A stretch of 64,000 bases of DNA, from assembly GCA_013396915.1 (NCBI GenBank), contig VWZL01002048.1, positions 1,445,971 through 1,509,970 of the forward strand, in the 5' to 3' direction. Below, piece by piece: positions 23,662-37,500 of the stretch (the first letter of the stretch is position 1; every line of letters begins with the position of its first letter). This stretch comes from Stercorarius parasiticus. Taxonomy: Eukaryota > Chordata > Aves > Charadriiformes > Stercorariidae. A program made the translations under genes and the position numbers. The notes beneath the pieces were generated by a model. That model was not told the origin of the DNA and did not search any database. It worked only from the letters and a program-made list of their open reading frames with translations.

Positions 23662-26600
23662 GTAAAAATGACTTTTTTTTTATCCAGCATATCTCACAGT
23701 CCTGTAGCTGGTTTTCTAACCAATGTCTCATAGCGCAGGTACTTGTTGTGCAAGTATTTATTCATGTTTAATTAAAGGCAATGCTTGTTTTTAGGGATTT
23801 ATTTTGTAATACTGCCTTAAGTGAATTAGAGGGCTCATTAGGCTGAACACGGCACGTGCATGGTCTTGCGTTCCCTACCAGCACCTTTAGTCTAAAGTAT
23901 CTTAAACTACTTGATTTAGTATTCATTTATTTTTCAGATTTCTTTGCTTGGCTTAATTTAGCAAAATTTTCTTAGTTTTGATTTAGTGCTCGTGGAGACG
24001 CAGAGAGGCTATTTGTGCAAAGTGGTTGAAAATTGTCTTCCATGCTTGAGAGATGCAGAATAAATGGAGAAAATAGATAGCAACAGAGTAATCATGAGAA
24101 GTAACACGCGGCATTCATGGAGTGTTAGAAGTTGGGAGTCTTGTGTACGGGCTTAGAAGTAAAGTTGGCTGCTTAAGGGCGATTTAAAACATCATTAGCA
24201 GCGACGTTCTAGTTCGGGGATCATTTGGGATCATTGCGTATCGTCTCAAAAAAAGGAATAACAAAAGTGCTTTCTGACCACGTGTAACTATTTTGGGTCA
24301 GCTCCCCCTTGGAAGAACTTGTGTGCCTGGAGAAGGGCTGCTTGCTTGTCTGTGCTGTATGAGGTGGGCTTCGTGCACCCTCTAGTGGAAATTCAGCGAG
24401 GTGTCTTGGGGCTTTGCTCTCTTCTAATCAGGGTTGGTCTAGTGGCTGAACGCATCCGCTCTTCATCACAGCAGTTCTTCTGCATGTAAAAACCTTCTTA
24501 ATTATGTTGAAGTACTTCTCAGAGCTCCTTAGTTCTGGGTTTGGTTTTCTTTTTTTGTTGCCAGCTTTTCATTTTTCACAGCAAAGACCTGTGCCGTCTG
24601 TGGTAACGTGAGACAGTGTCGCATCCGTATGTATTAGATTTGTACAAAAAAAAACTAAAAAAGAGAAGCAAAACATTCAAATTTTTAAATGGAAAACACT
24701 GACATGCCCTGCGGTAGGTGTAATTCCAATCCTACCATCCTGTTGGTAGGATTTCAGAGGAACGCATTTGAAGCTGCATCTTTGTGCTTTGCTCACTGTT
24801 TTCACTTGAACGAGTTGCAGAAATTACTGTTTTCACTGCCTGGATTTTTCTGTTTTGAATACGAGTTTCAAAGAACCATTAGGGTTTTTTGTTAGTACAT
24901 TTATTTTTGAATGCTAGCTATAGTTAGCTTTTTAATTACATATTCCAAGTCATGGTGTTTGTGGGTCTTTGTACAGTCTACTTTTCTCCCCCCTCCTCTC
25001 TCAGGGACCTTTTGAGAGAGAAGTCTCTTGGCACAAAGGTAGTGTGATAAACTTGTTAAGCTTCCAGGAAGCGTATTTGTCTCTCCACTACATTTCAGCA
25101 GTAAGTAGAAAGAACTTGGAAAGATGGTGTGTTTAAGAAATATCAAGGTTTTGTTTCACCTACATGGCAGTCAACCAGCTATTTAACATTTGCCAACTAA
25201 TAGGATTAGGAATGCTTCTGTATAAATGCGTTACAGTTGCCAGACATGTCTGGGCCTAAATCCAATTCCTGATAACTTTTGCTGTTTATTTCAGCAGGAA
25301 ACAAAGCGACTTCTTAAGCCCATTATGCGAGGGGGTGTGAATGAACAGCGCACGTTGTTAATAGGGAGCGTTTGATTAAATGGCGCTTGGTTTGTGCAAC
25401 TCTAGGATGTTTGGGTTGAATGTAGGCTGAACAGCGGTTTTAGTGGCCTCTCCAGAGGGTTCATATAGTCTATAGGCAGACCTCTGAAAGGCAAGGGGTA
25501 GAAGTGCAGAAGTTTGAAGAAAATTTTTAAATGATCCTTCCTTTAGAAAAAGGATGTGAAGTATCACTGTAATGTACATCAGCAGGCTGACTTACTGGGA
25601 GATGGATGGGATGGCGGGAAGCACTGTAGGGGCTGGCTATATCACCATTGCTTTAATGACCATCAATACTGTGAAAGCCTTTGACTAATGACAAATACTT
25701 TGCTTTTTTTTTTTACTTTTTCGGCAAAAAATAGGTTACTTCTTTTGTGCAATTGTATTCAATAGGAAATTAAAGCTTGTGTGATGAAATGTTTGCAAGC
25801 TTTACACACGTGCTGCAATTTTGTTCCAAATTCTTCGAGTGTTGATAGGCGTGGATTATAAAATGTATATAACCACACCTGATGTAACTTCATAAAATTG
25901 TCCAGAATGGCCTGTGACTTGCTGTTGCAACTGTAGAACATCTTAGTGCTCTGTGAGTCTGCGTGCAGGCAATCCGTTACCTTGCTGGCTTCTGCCGAGT
26001 GTCGCATCTTCTCTGAAGCTGCTGTTAAACTGGAGTGGCTCTTCCTCATCTTATGCTAAAGGAATCGGGCCTCTTCTTCAACAAGGGAGTCAAACGTCTG
26101 CCTGGTTGCATGACTTGGACCCCACACCCATGGTTTAGTATTTTTTATTTTTTTAAATACAAGTGAGTTCTGCAATACAACCTTTTGAGGGACTGCCTCT
26201 TCGGCCCCCCTCAATGGACTTTCATCCCTGTCTGCTCAACAGCACACAGCATTTGTTAATAACTTCTGTTTGCGTTCACATCCTCTCCAAAATAAATGGA
26301 GCCAATTATCCAACATCAGAAAGCCTAGTGTGACTTGAAAAAAAAAAAACAAAACACTTCTTGATGTAAATATTGTCAATGAACAAGGAAAAGAAGGGCC
26401 AAGAGGAGGAGGAACAGGCGAAGTAGAGGTCTTCACATAATATACTCTTAAGCATTTCTTCCTATTTTGAGGAAACCTTGAGTCGGTGCCAGCAGCCTTC
26501 ATGAATTAAACGCATTTTTCAGCAAACTTGAAAGGGGCAGAGACCAATTATTGCATTTCATTAATAGGTGAATGGGTAAGAAAGGTTTTTTTTTTATTGT

Positions 26601-26960
26601 GTGTTGCTGAGGAAAAATACCTGTTGAACAAGTTAGTAGCTGGATGCAAGACATGGAGCTGTTACACCTATTAAGACCACTTTTTGTGTATTGAAGTTGG
26701 TTTTAGACTTTGCTCCCAGCTGGATGGGTACCCGTTCTTGGGATTTAGGTACAGGATTTAATCACTATTTGTTATATTCCAGGGTAGGTAGTGCTTGGTG
26801 TTTACATGCTCCAAGTGTTTGCTTTGGTAGGTCTGTGAGGGTATTTCAGTATGTTGACCAAGGTCTCACAGCTTTTGTTGGCTGGTAACTTTCAATGCTT
26901 CACTTGTTTTAAATTTTTAGAATAATGTTGATTGCTATGGGTGGTTTGTTGCTTAGGTGG

Positions 26961-27001
26961 TGTTTTGGGGTTGTTTTTTGTTTTGTTTTTGGGGTTTTTT
27001 T
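26961..27001. repeat. G/T-only low-complexity tract
   Basis: Alternating GGGG and T runs (TGTTTTGGGGTTGTTTTTTG and onward) with no A or C for about 40 bp. Confidence 0.8.
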
Positions 27002-27683
27002 ATGTGGATGTTGTAGTGGATGCAATAGGTGAGACTGGGTTTGGTTTAGTCATGTTAACTTGAGTGCTCCCATTTTGCATGCTCTTACTTTAGTCAGGTC
27101 AAACACTGTGCAACGGTTTGCATCAGCTGGGATTTACATCCATAATTTATGGTCCAAATGCACACTGTTCTTCCTCTCCCCCTTCTGTTTTTCAGGAACT
27201 TTGAATTGCCGGTGAGTTGGTAAACCTGAAACTGTCTGTAAACTTCCATTGTCCGAGCCCCTCTTACCAGTCCAAGTTAGAGCAGACTTTTCTTTAACAT
27301 ACCAATTATTAGTTTGTCACAAAGGGTGCTGTTCTACAAGCTTTTTCCAAAATCTACTTTCTTGTTTCTGTTTTCTGCCTTGATGTGATGTAGACTTACC
27401 TTTCTGAGGAAGAAATTGGAAATGGCATTGGAGGGTCTTTTACTCCTTCATTGTGCGCACATTAGAAAGTAAATTTCTAATTTTTCCCCTGCAAGCGTCC
27501 ACTGAACTCTGTTAGTGGTTGTCTGTTGTAACTCATTTCCTATTTTCCCCGCAGCTGAGTGGTAGAATAATTTAACTTGAGTGATTATTATGATGAAAAT
27601 GCTGCTCTCTCTAGTTGAATCCAAATACATTGTTTACAATGCTTGATTACAGTTGATAAGCTCACTATTGATTGTAACAGAGT

Positions 27684-27739
27684 ATAGAATCAGAGGGTCA
27701 TGTAGGTTGGAAAAGACCTCGAAGATCATTGAGTCCGTA
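27684..27739 (-). mobile_element. CR1 LINE scrap, older subfamily
   Basis: The + strand shows TATAGAATCAGAGGGTCATG, then GGTTGGAAAAGACCTCGAAG and ATCATTGAGTCC. This is the reverse complement of a CR1 3' end of the TTGGAAAAGACC type, different from the two copies above. Only about 55 bp survive. Confidence 0.8.
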
Positions 27740-29083
27740 GGTTCATATTTTGTAATACGAACTGCTTTACAATAATATTTCACTTCTGTGTGCAGAAACT
27801 TTTACTGAAGGCTGATGTATAGTTAATGCACATCTATGTATTTTTAGATAACTGGTTTTTAATGCTTTGAGAAACTGAAAACTGTAATTTGTAAGCAGTA
27901 GTTGTCAGGGTGGTTATTCTTAGTCCTTTGGAATGTGCATATGATGAATCACTCATTTTCTGATACCCTAATAATAATTTACAAATTAAACTGTTTAATT
28001 TGTAGTATGATAGAGCTTGTGATTTCCTAAGTGCGGTAAGTATTCAGGCATCCTGTGATGTGACGATCAGCTGTTTTGTGTAAAAGTTTATACTCTAAAG
28101 CGAAGCAGGATTTTGAACATTTTAGAGGGATGTTTTTAACCTTCAGCATTTTCCCACTCGGGTCTAATCTCTGATGCTGTTTGAAGTCAGAGCTGCACGA
28201 GCAGGCCCTGAATTCCAGTCTGAAATAAAAAAGAAAACTTCCAGGTTCCAAGGGATTTGCTTAATAATGTGCCCAACGATGGAGGATAGTAAATTCTTTT
28301 TAGCTTTTGATATTTGGAATTGGGAATCGTTGGACAGGGGAATTATGTTTTTAAAAATAAATCAAATGCTAATAAGATCCATTTTACTTCAGATTTCCCA
28401 ATTAAGAAGGGGGGGGAAGTTCCTGCTTATCAAAATGGATTTTATCAATGACATTGGAAATGATTATTTTAATATTTCTTGTCAGCACAGTATTGTAATG
28501 ACTGTGTACTGCCCCAGGATGCCTTTTTAATGATTTTAGCCTTATTGAATTAGCTTGATGTACCATTAATGCATAAGAATGACTTTTATTTTTGTTCATG
28601 ATGTATTCATAATTGCACGTCTTTCCCTGCTTTATGTTCAGATTTTCTTTGACCCATTTAACTGTGTGCTGTGCAATTTTCTGACATCACAGCGGAGAAG
28701 CAAATGTTCAAATATTTAGAGGATAAAATTTTACCATCAATATAGCTTGCGTCACTGGATGTGAAACAAAAGGGTTTGGATCTGATTTCAATTCAGAGTT
28801 GAGCTTGTTACAGTAGCCTAGCAGTGCACTTTGGTTGTATAGCTGCTAGTGATCAAAGTAGAAGGTATTTACATCATTCAACATAAACTTTCAGTGTGGA
28901 GATCCTTTATGTTGCTGTCATTACTATAACCCTCTATGTGTCAGGCAAAATGATGAAAATCTACTGGTTAGTCATGTTAGTATTATAACTTTAAAATTTC
29001 TTAATTTCCAACCTCGAGGGCTTGCAGTCTGACGCGTCTGTGTAGCTAGTAGGAATGCATAGAACTGTATTTCTTTTGTGTCT

Positions 29084-29137
29084 TGTATATATACACATGT
29101 ATGTATCTGTGTCTGTGTGTGTGTATATATATATATG
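29084..29137. repeat. TG/TA compound microsatellite
   Basis: GTATATATACACATG, then imperfect GTCTGTGTGTGTGTATATATATATATG; likely length-polymorphic. Confidence 0.9.
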
Positions 29138-30439
29138 TTCTGATGAGCCCTGGTGGGAAGGGATTTCTGCAACATCGAGGTTTAGAGGCTTCCCGTTACG
29201 GTCCTGTCTGACAAATCACATCCTGTGAAGATGCACTTGGTGGAAGATTTTTGATGCAACTTAACTTGTCTCAGCATGGATAGCATTGTCGCTGCCATGG
29301 CTGTGTTAAGAAAAATGCATTGGTTAGGGCTGGCATTTATTTGGGGTTCAGGTTTGGGTTTTAGTACTTCGGCATGCGTCATAAACAAGGGAGAAGGTGA
29401 AAGCTCAAATACACCGTTCTGTTCTGCAAGCTGTAGGATATACATATCTGTTACATATGTCATCAAACACAGATTGGGGAGGTTTTACCTTGTATGGATG
29501 TCTGTAACACACAAATTTTGAAATAAAAATGCCCAGAAGAGCAATAAACCTGTGAATATTGAGGCAGGAGTTATGAGGCTGTTGCTCCCTCACAGGTTGG
29601 ACCTTTGTCTGTGATGTTGTGCTGGTTTTTGTGGATGTTTTATTTGAAAATTAAACTAATCTTTTGTTAATGAGTGTGTCTGTTGTGTGTGAACATTTAC
29701 CAGAAATCTTTTATTTGCAAATCCAAATAATATTTCTAATGTTGTGTTGAACAACTCTAAAAGGGGTACCTTGAAGTACAAATTCTCCATTAAGGGATGC
29801 AAGATGACAAATTAATCCTTGTACAGGCGGATAGTGGGGAAAGGCTGTCACTTGCTATCAGTATTATCAAGTCAGCTTTTATAGATGTATTTTCATTAGG
29901 AAATGTTAATCAGTCTAATGGGAAGTAAATAAAGTCTCAGTGCTATTCTGCTGACAGCTATTTTAGGAAGAGGAGGATTCACTCTTGCACTAGATGTGGC
30001 CCGAGGGCTGCTTCTGTTTGGGAGCGGGAGGCTGGGGCAGTGGGGGCCCAAGTGGGGTGCAGGGCTGGGGAGCAGGTCCTCTGGAATTTCTCCTGGAATT
30101 CCCTGTATTTCGGTGACTTTTTGGAGCATGCTGGCTGCTGTGGTAACGGTATCCCCAGTGCTATGCTGCTGTGGTTACTCGTCCCTTAGGCCGGTCAAAG
30201 ATGGTCTGGATCAGCCTGGCGAAACTTTGACAAGCTCCTTCGTGCTGTGGCAATACTGGGGAAACAAATCTTTCCAGTTTGTTAGGTCTAGATATTTGTA
30301 TTTTCCTTAATTTTTTAAGCAGGAGGAATAAAAGGGATGTAATTTTTGTCCTTAATACTACGGCTTAGCCTGGAGTAACAACCCCTCCACCCCCGTTCAC
30401 TCTAAGCATCAATCGGTGTTTAAATGAGGATAAAATTAA

Positions 30440-30960
30440 GGCTTTAATGTAACGTTTCAGTGCAAACAAAGCATGGCAGGCAGGGCCAACCGGTGCCGGG
30501 GGCGGCGCCCGCATCCCGGCCTGCCCCTGGGGGCCGCGGCCGGGGGGCTGAGACAGCCCCGGGCCTGACAGGCCCCTCCGGGCCCCGGCCCGTACCGCCG
30601 CCTCCCCGGGGCTGTGAAACACACCCCCCGCCACCGACCTTCCCTCCTCGCCGGGGACGTGGAGACTTTCCCTGGCTGCTCCTGCCCGCCGCCAGCCCCT
30701 TTCCTCCGCGAAAGGCCCGTGCCCGTAGGGCCCGGCTGGCGGCCGGCCTCCTCCAGGCTGAGCGCTTGGGCCAGCGAGCTCGGTAATCCGTTCGTGCCGC
30801 TCGTTACCCGGCCAGAAGGGCTGCCGGCAGCCTGGCTGTGTGCCCTGCGTTTCACGGGGCGCCGAGGTTATCCGAAGCGGCGGGAGGGTTAGGTTTTGCC
30901 TCCCTGCGTGGGCAACAGCCCGGGTGTGAGAAACGGCCCTGTCAGCTGAGGCCTGGCCCT
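30440..30960. promoter_or_regulatory. Intronic CpG island
   Basis: An abrupt block of very GC- and CpG-rich DNA (for example CCGGGGGCGGCGCCCGC and GGGCCGCGGCCGGGG) in an otherwise AT-leaning intron, with soft edges near 30440 and 30960. In vertebrates such islands usually mark promoters, so it could serve an internal AGAP1 promoter, an antisense or non-coding transcript, or a developmental enhancer. Long open frames on both strands come from the lack of stop codons in GC-rich DNA; none resembles a known protein. No exon with both splice sites could be assigned. Confidence 0.6.
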
Positions 30961-33900
30961 GCCACCAGCCCCCTTCCTGACACTGGTGGGCAGTATTTCT
31001 ACACTTCATTGTTGCTCTTAAGTTTGACCATCAATGACATTTAAGCAGTTAGTGTTCAAAAAAGGTTTCAAAATTTCCGTTTTTCTTCATTGCGTGCAGG
31101 AGAAGTTGTTTTTTCTTTTTTAGGTGCCTTGTGTACTTCCCAATTTAAAAAAAAAAAAATTAAAAAAATCAACCATATCCTTTCGTGGCAGTAGGACTTT
31201 AGGTCGAAACGCAGTGGAACAGCCCTTTCCAAGACCTCTCGCTTGCTGGAGGACGTGCGCCTCTGCTGCCCATCTCCCCGGCACCACGCCATAGCCAAGC
31301 ACAGAAGGGGTAATTCCCTACTTGGGTAAATTCTTTACTTGAATACCTCTACGTGGTATTCTTTCTTTTCCTATTTTGCATTGCTTGGGGAAGACGTAGC
31401 GAACTTTAAATAGGTGTTAACATATTTTATAAACAGTCTTTAGACAATTTTCTTATGTGCTTTGTATAACTGTCAGAAAATTCAAAGCATTTAGTAATGA
31501 AAGTCAGTAGAAAAAAAACCCACATAAATACACAAATCTGATCCAGCTTGTTTTGCAAAGTTTGTTTCTGCATACATTTTATTCTAAGCGTGATGTTCTG
31601 AAACTTTGCCCTTACTCTTACCTGGCCATAACTCTTACGCACCATCAATAAATAAGATTCTTTTGTATATGCAGTTCTGGAAACAAGAATTTAACTTCAT
31701 TGGTGGTTTTGTAGTCGCTCCTTTTATGTCTCTACAGAATTTCTTCCCAGACTTACTGATTTCCATTTGATCTTTCAGACGCATACCCTTAGATGGGGTG
31801 TTCTCCCCCAGTTCTGATACCATACATCAGACTTTACATTGTTAATGGGAGGGTCCCACGTTAGTCGGTAGGAGGAAATTATTCAATATCTGAAGCCAAT
31901 ATTATATAGAAAGTCTCGAAACGAGCTCTACGAATTGAGCACTTCCTGGAGAAACATGGTGTGCAAAAATTCTTCACTAAATGGAAACAAGAATGTTGAT
32001 ACATTTCATCAAAATGTGAAAGAATAAGATTTCCAGTACTGAAGGTTCAGAATTGCTCCAGTAGGTTTATATCCCTTAATGCAAACTTGAAGAAAAACCC
32101 TGGGGCAGGAAGTATCAGTTGTTTGGTGATCAATTGCTTTTGTTGATGATAGTCCTGAGAGTGAGAGGCATCAGCAGCACCTTTTAGAGGATCATGTAAA
32201 CTGTATTTCAGAGGCAAAATGTTATAAGCACATTTGTGGAGTGTCTTGCAAGCAATTAGGAATTGTTTTCCATTAACACTGAAAACCAAAGTGAAAACAA
32301 ATTCTGGAAGAGGTAGAAAGTTTGAAAATTTCCTTACTTTTTAAAACCTGTGACTTATCTGCAGCTGGTGGTGTAAACTTGGAGATTTTGTTCCTGGATG
32401 TGTCCTGCCACACCTGCTTATGCATCCAGTACCATGAATAAAATGTGATTTTTGTTATTGTCCCACCATACGTATTACTTTGTGCTCCATTAAATATTAA
32501 AAATTACTATTGAACATGTATGTGTCAGTAATGTTTGTACTGTAGCCATAAATTAAATTATAATTCTGTGTGCTGATGTGGATATAGGCACTAATCTGAA
32601 AGAATGCGGTTGTTCTTTCTCTGGAAATGGAGGTTGTGTTCAGTTTGGTAAGCATATCTGAAAAGATGACAGTAGCTGCTCTCGTTTTTTTGTTAAGTAT
32701 CATTTCCAATCTATAGTAATCAAGTACTGCCTTTTTAAAAAGCAGGGTATTGTAGATATAAGCCTCTCTGAACAAATGGCATGCTTTCAATTTTTTTGTG
32801 CTGCAATTTTAATTTCTAATCTATTCCTGCTTTGACGTTTTACAGTCTGCGTTACGTGTTTTGTCGTTATGCTTAGTACCTTGGGAAAATAACGCTGCTG
32901 CTAAATTGTCTTGCGTCTTGCAGAGTCTTTTCCATAGAGAAAAAAAGAAAAAACGGAATAGAAATAAGTCAGATGTCCTGTCAGCCTGGCAGAGGTTGAA
33001 TTATGGAAAAACGTCCCTTTGCTAAATTTTGGCATGCTGCAGTTCCTGGTGGAACTGGTGACAGGAGCTGGAAAAGAGCAGTGGCAATTTCTGCAATTCT
33101 TTTTGAGCCAAGTGACCTGAACAGCAAACTGATTGCCTAGTGAGTAACACGGTAACAGCACGGCTGCTAACAGGGCTCAATTGCTGGGGATGTATCCAAA
33201 TGCGAGGATTTAAAAAAAGAAAAGAAATACTGCTTGGTAATATCTGTTAGCGAGATGATTCTTTAGCCCTGCTTTTGCAGTCGCTAATGATGCTGTAATG
33301 GAGGGTGGTGGAGCTGACCACAAGGTTAGAGAAGGGCCAAAAAGGGCTTCAGCAGAGCATGAGCTCCTTAAAGTGCCAGTTTACGTTTTCTTTATTCCAG
33401 TGACAACCCTTTTCTTACTCGCATCTGTTTTACTTCTAAGAGGCCTGTCTAAACTGTGGCTTATTTGCTGCTTTTTGGGATGTAGTCTGGCTCGCCAGCA
33501 GGTCTTCGTTGCTCTTTCTACTGCTGTGCTCCTTATTATGGCATGATTGCTTAACCTGATTTTTTTTTTCCCGTAATTTTTTTTATTGACAAATCTTAAA
33601 ACGTGTTAACACCTCATCTGCTGCCTTGCAACATGTGTTCTGTACAGCTGGTCCAACAAGCCCTCAAATACAGAGGGCGGTGCGAAATGTCTAGAGCTTG
33701 ATTTCTTTAATTATCCCTTATATGTTGTCACTTGGTCGTTGGTTTTTTCCTGTCTTTTGTGGATTTAACTTCAAAATTTTTGGCACAAAGTGACTTTGCT
33801 GGCCTAGCATTGTTGGATGAAAGAACAAGAGCTAACAGGCAAGGCGTCTTGTCTTCAGACAGAAGGGAAAATGCCCCTTGCCCCTTGCTATAAAACTGTA

Positions 33901-34369
33901 ACACCAGCCTGCTCAGAGCAGGAAAACAAAAACCTGTGCTCAGGTTGGAAAGTAGCGGCTGTCGGAACAAAGGCAGGAGGCGATACTGAGCCTGGGGAGC
34001 CTCATGAGGAAATTTGACTTCACCTTGGGAAGGGCTGTGGCATGCCCTGTTCCGTTGGTGTGTCGGGCCGTGGTGTTTCCTGCCATCCCTTGAGGTTCCA
34101 GAAGAGTCATTGTTGCTCTTACGTATTTGTTATTTTTGGCATACAGCATACTGAAGCTCTTTCATCTGAATTGTCAAATGAAAAACTGTCAAAATGCTGA
34201 TTTTACATTGCCATCTCCTAGCTTCTGCAGTTTTGTCTGTTCCTCTGTGTGTTTGCAGTGTGTTTAGTAACATTTACTAAAGAGAATAGCTCGCTTTTTC
34301 CTCTTATAATAAAGGGATGCTTTTGTCTGAGCTATCAAACATTTAGAACTGGTGTAATAAACATAATCC

Positions 34370-34560
34370 TTTTGTAATGTTCTCTGTTGTGTAACAAACA
34401 CATTTTAAACATCAAAGTTTATTATTAGCATAGATTGTTCTTCAAAAGCCATTTCTGAAATGCATTGCAAATCGTTCCCTTTCAACAAATCCTTATGCAT
34501 ATGCAAATCCTGTTGAAACTGTTTGCTGCTCTGGGATTAGCACTTGTGTATTCAGAGTTT
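34370..34560. promoter_or_regulatory. Candidate conserved enhancer with POU/octamer sites
   Basis: CpG-poor, AT-rich, stop-rich stretch. It contains a perfect octamer ATGCAAAT at 34501-34508 fused to ATGCAT (34495-34500), giving a MORE-like POU dimer site. A second half-site, TGCATTGCAAAT, lies about 30 bp upstream. CAAAG, TAAT and AACAAA boxes are scattered around it. Vocabulary and clustering resemble deeply conserved vertebrate non-coding elements; conservation itself cannot be shown here. Confidence 0.3.
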
Positions 34561-37500
34561 AAAGGCCTGCCTGAATGTAGGGGGGTGGTGCGTGTAGTAA
34601 AACACAATAAGTATTGGCATTAGTCTTCTGAATTCCTATGCCAGAAGACGTCCCACGCTGCTCCCGAGTTTTCCTCATTCTCTAGAGTAGAGAATCCTTA
34701 AACTAATTGTGTACAATTTAAGTTTAAAATTGAAGTTTGATCTGATGAGGTCGTGTGCAGTGGTAAGTCCCTGGTGTTGCAGAAGGAAACTTGTGACCAT
34801 TAAAGGTGGAACTTTTGCCTCTTCCCGCTTTGAAAAAGAGCGTTTGCACCAATCTTGTAATGTGATTTTCATCAACAGTAAACGCACAGTGAATTTTATC
34901 TGTAAAGCCACTCATTTCGGTTTTTAGAGAAGATGGGATCGGCCTATGTGGGGATCAGTCTTAAACACTGAGTTACTTAACAGGTAACTTTATTTACTGG
35001 CAGTCATTAAGGCTGCGGGTGGATGGTCAGGCCCACTAAGGTGGGGTGTTTTGAGATGCTCATTAAGGGATATGTACCTTAACTAGACGCAGTATTGGGC
35101 TAGCACAGCTTTTTCTTGCTCCTTTGAACTGCCAAGCACCTGTGATTTGGCAGGGCAGCCCCCCCCAGGTGGGGTGAGAAGGGGTTTCTTGATGGGTACC
35201 CTGACAGTCAGCAAGTACATCTGACTTCCTGTCATTATCTGCTGATAATTGGCTGTTAATGTGGAGTAGCGAGGTTTTCTTTGATTTTTTTTTTTTTGGC
35301 TGTTTATTTATAGCCCTTGAATGAAAGTTTCCATTTTTAAATTTCTTTTGTACCTTACACATCCATGCGCAACCGAAGCTTTAATTTCCAGCAGAGCTTC
35401 TTCTGAGGAAGACAGTCATCTTTGTCCTTGTGACGTTGGGGTGAGACCCAGCCGTACCTGGCGAGATGAGGGTGCCACTGGGTGCCGCTGTGGCCGTGGG
35501 CACCGGACGGAGCTGACGGCACCTGCGGCTGTAGTGCTCCTATGTGGGAAGGAGTTGTCCTGCCTTTTGGGGAAGCCAGTGTGGTCCCTTGGCAGTGGAT
35601 TTAAAATCAACAATTGATCTAACTAGACGTGAAGCAGATGTGGTAGGAAAATGGAAATGTGTTTTCATGTGGTGGTGATGTATTTGCGATTTGTTTGTGA
35701 ATTGCTTGGGCTTTGGTTGTGAAACAAATGTCATTTATCTTGGAATTTAAAAGTAGCATCCAGGACTTGTTCTCAGTCAAGGGATCCTCTGCTGTCGGGC
35801 AGGCTTTGAGGGGCTGGTATCAGCTGCAGAGAAAGCCATGCCTCACTCAGAGCGTGAGCGCTGGGAAAGCTTTAATTCAGAAGCATTATTATAAAGCCGG
35901 TATAAGACTAAAAAGCCAATAGTTTTGTTACTAGATGTATGAATGCGTATTCTTTCGGTTTCAGCATAATAGACCCCAAGATTTCTAGGCACACAAGATA
36001 CTGCTGTGTTAGGTACCTTCTGGAGTGCCTCGCCACGTGCGTGCCCTTTGGAAAGGCTGCAGATGGTTTTCAGAGTCACAAAACCACTTTTAACTTTAGA
36101 GCTTGAAGAAAACCAAACCTTTGCCTATCTGCACTTAATGAAGCAACGTTACTGGCAGATGCTGAAGAAATATCTTTTTCCATAGAAGATTGGATTTTGT
36201 GCATAAACCTTGTTAATATTAATAAAGACAGGTCATTACTGGTTTCAAGTCATATATGGAAACTTGAAGAGATGTAGTGTGTTAGTGGTGCTTCTGCTGG
36301 TGATACTTTTTTATAAAAAAAATTGTGAGGAGTAAATCAGCTTCAGTTTAGCATACATATAATTGACTTGCTCTCATCATTTATGCCTCTTCTGATGGCT
36401 GATGCAGTTGCTTGTGTCTTACGCGTCGTAATTTACAGTCTCACGGAAAGGTGTGTTTAGATTTAAGCCATGCAATAGTGTAACTAATGAGAAATATAGC
36501 AAATTTATAGCGCTTGATGATTGATTGGATAAGTACCTAGACGTTAATTGAAATCTGAAGACTCCCAGCTGTCTTTCAGTTAAAAAAAAAATTATTTTCT
36601 TGGACAAGCAAAACTATTGCTTTGTAGTATTTCGCAAGGACTTTTCATGTTTCTGGAAAACAGGGTTGGTATGGAGAGGTGGGAGGCTGGTAGGTTTTCC
36701 TGGGAATTTGCTAGTCCTTGGGTAACTAGTGTGTCCCCCCTCATTACCTGTAGGAGCTGACTAATTTGTACCTATAGCAGTATCACTTAACTCCTTATTT
36801 TACAATCTCAGGGTGACTTCAGTTGTCTTCCCCCAAGATTGTGTGTTTTGGCCCCAATTCAGTATGGAAACTTGCCTGTAGTCAGCAGTTTCGGCGTATC
36901 TTCCCTGTCCCTGTTTAGCAGAGGGGCACTGGGGCTTAACTATTGTGTGACAGATTATCTGGATAAATACTTCACGTTAATCTCTCTATTAATAACGCCG
37001 CTGAACCGACCATCTCTAAAGAGATCACACAGCTTTCTTCTGTGCTGTCATTCTGTAAATGTACCATTCTTGCTGGAGCTTAGTCTTGTGAAAATGTCTA
37101 AATTTTCCCATTAAGTGCTTAAAAAGTAATAAAACTAAAGCCATTAGCCTTCACTCGTCAGATCTGTATCAAGAGAAATATTCTTCGGTGCAATAAATCT
37201 GATCAAGTGTTCGACATTTATATCATTGGAATTCATTCTCTGGAAATGGACCTTTGAAGGTAAATTGCATTAAGTAGGGCAGTTTAAATTTTTAATACAA
37301 TCTTATTGTAACTGTTAGCAAATGATTAAAGTGCAAAGGGGGGCTTATGTTTTGTGAGATTTATGTTAAACACTGTGTGATGCTTCGACTCTGGCGGGTT
37401 ACTGCTTGTATGACAGCTGAGCGTGCATAAAAGCCACAAAAACAAATGAAGAATTATTTAGCCTTTAGTAATACAATAGATGACTTTATATCTGCTGTTG

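Noticed and set aside
30365..31009. 214-codon frame on the - strand, plus overlapping frames, in the CpG island
   Set aside because: GC-rich DNA lacks stops by composition. The translation is Gly/Ala/Arg/Pro filler with no domain, and comparable frames exist on the other strand.
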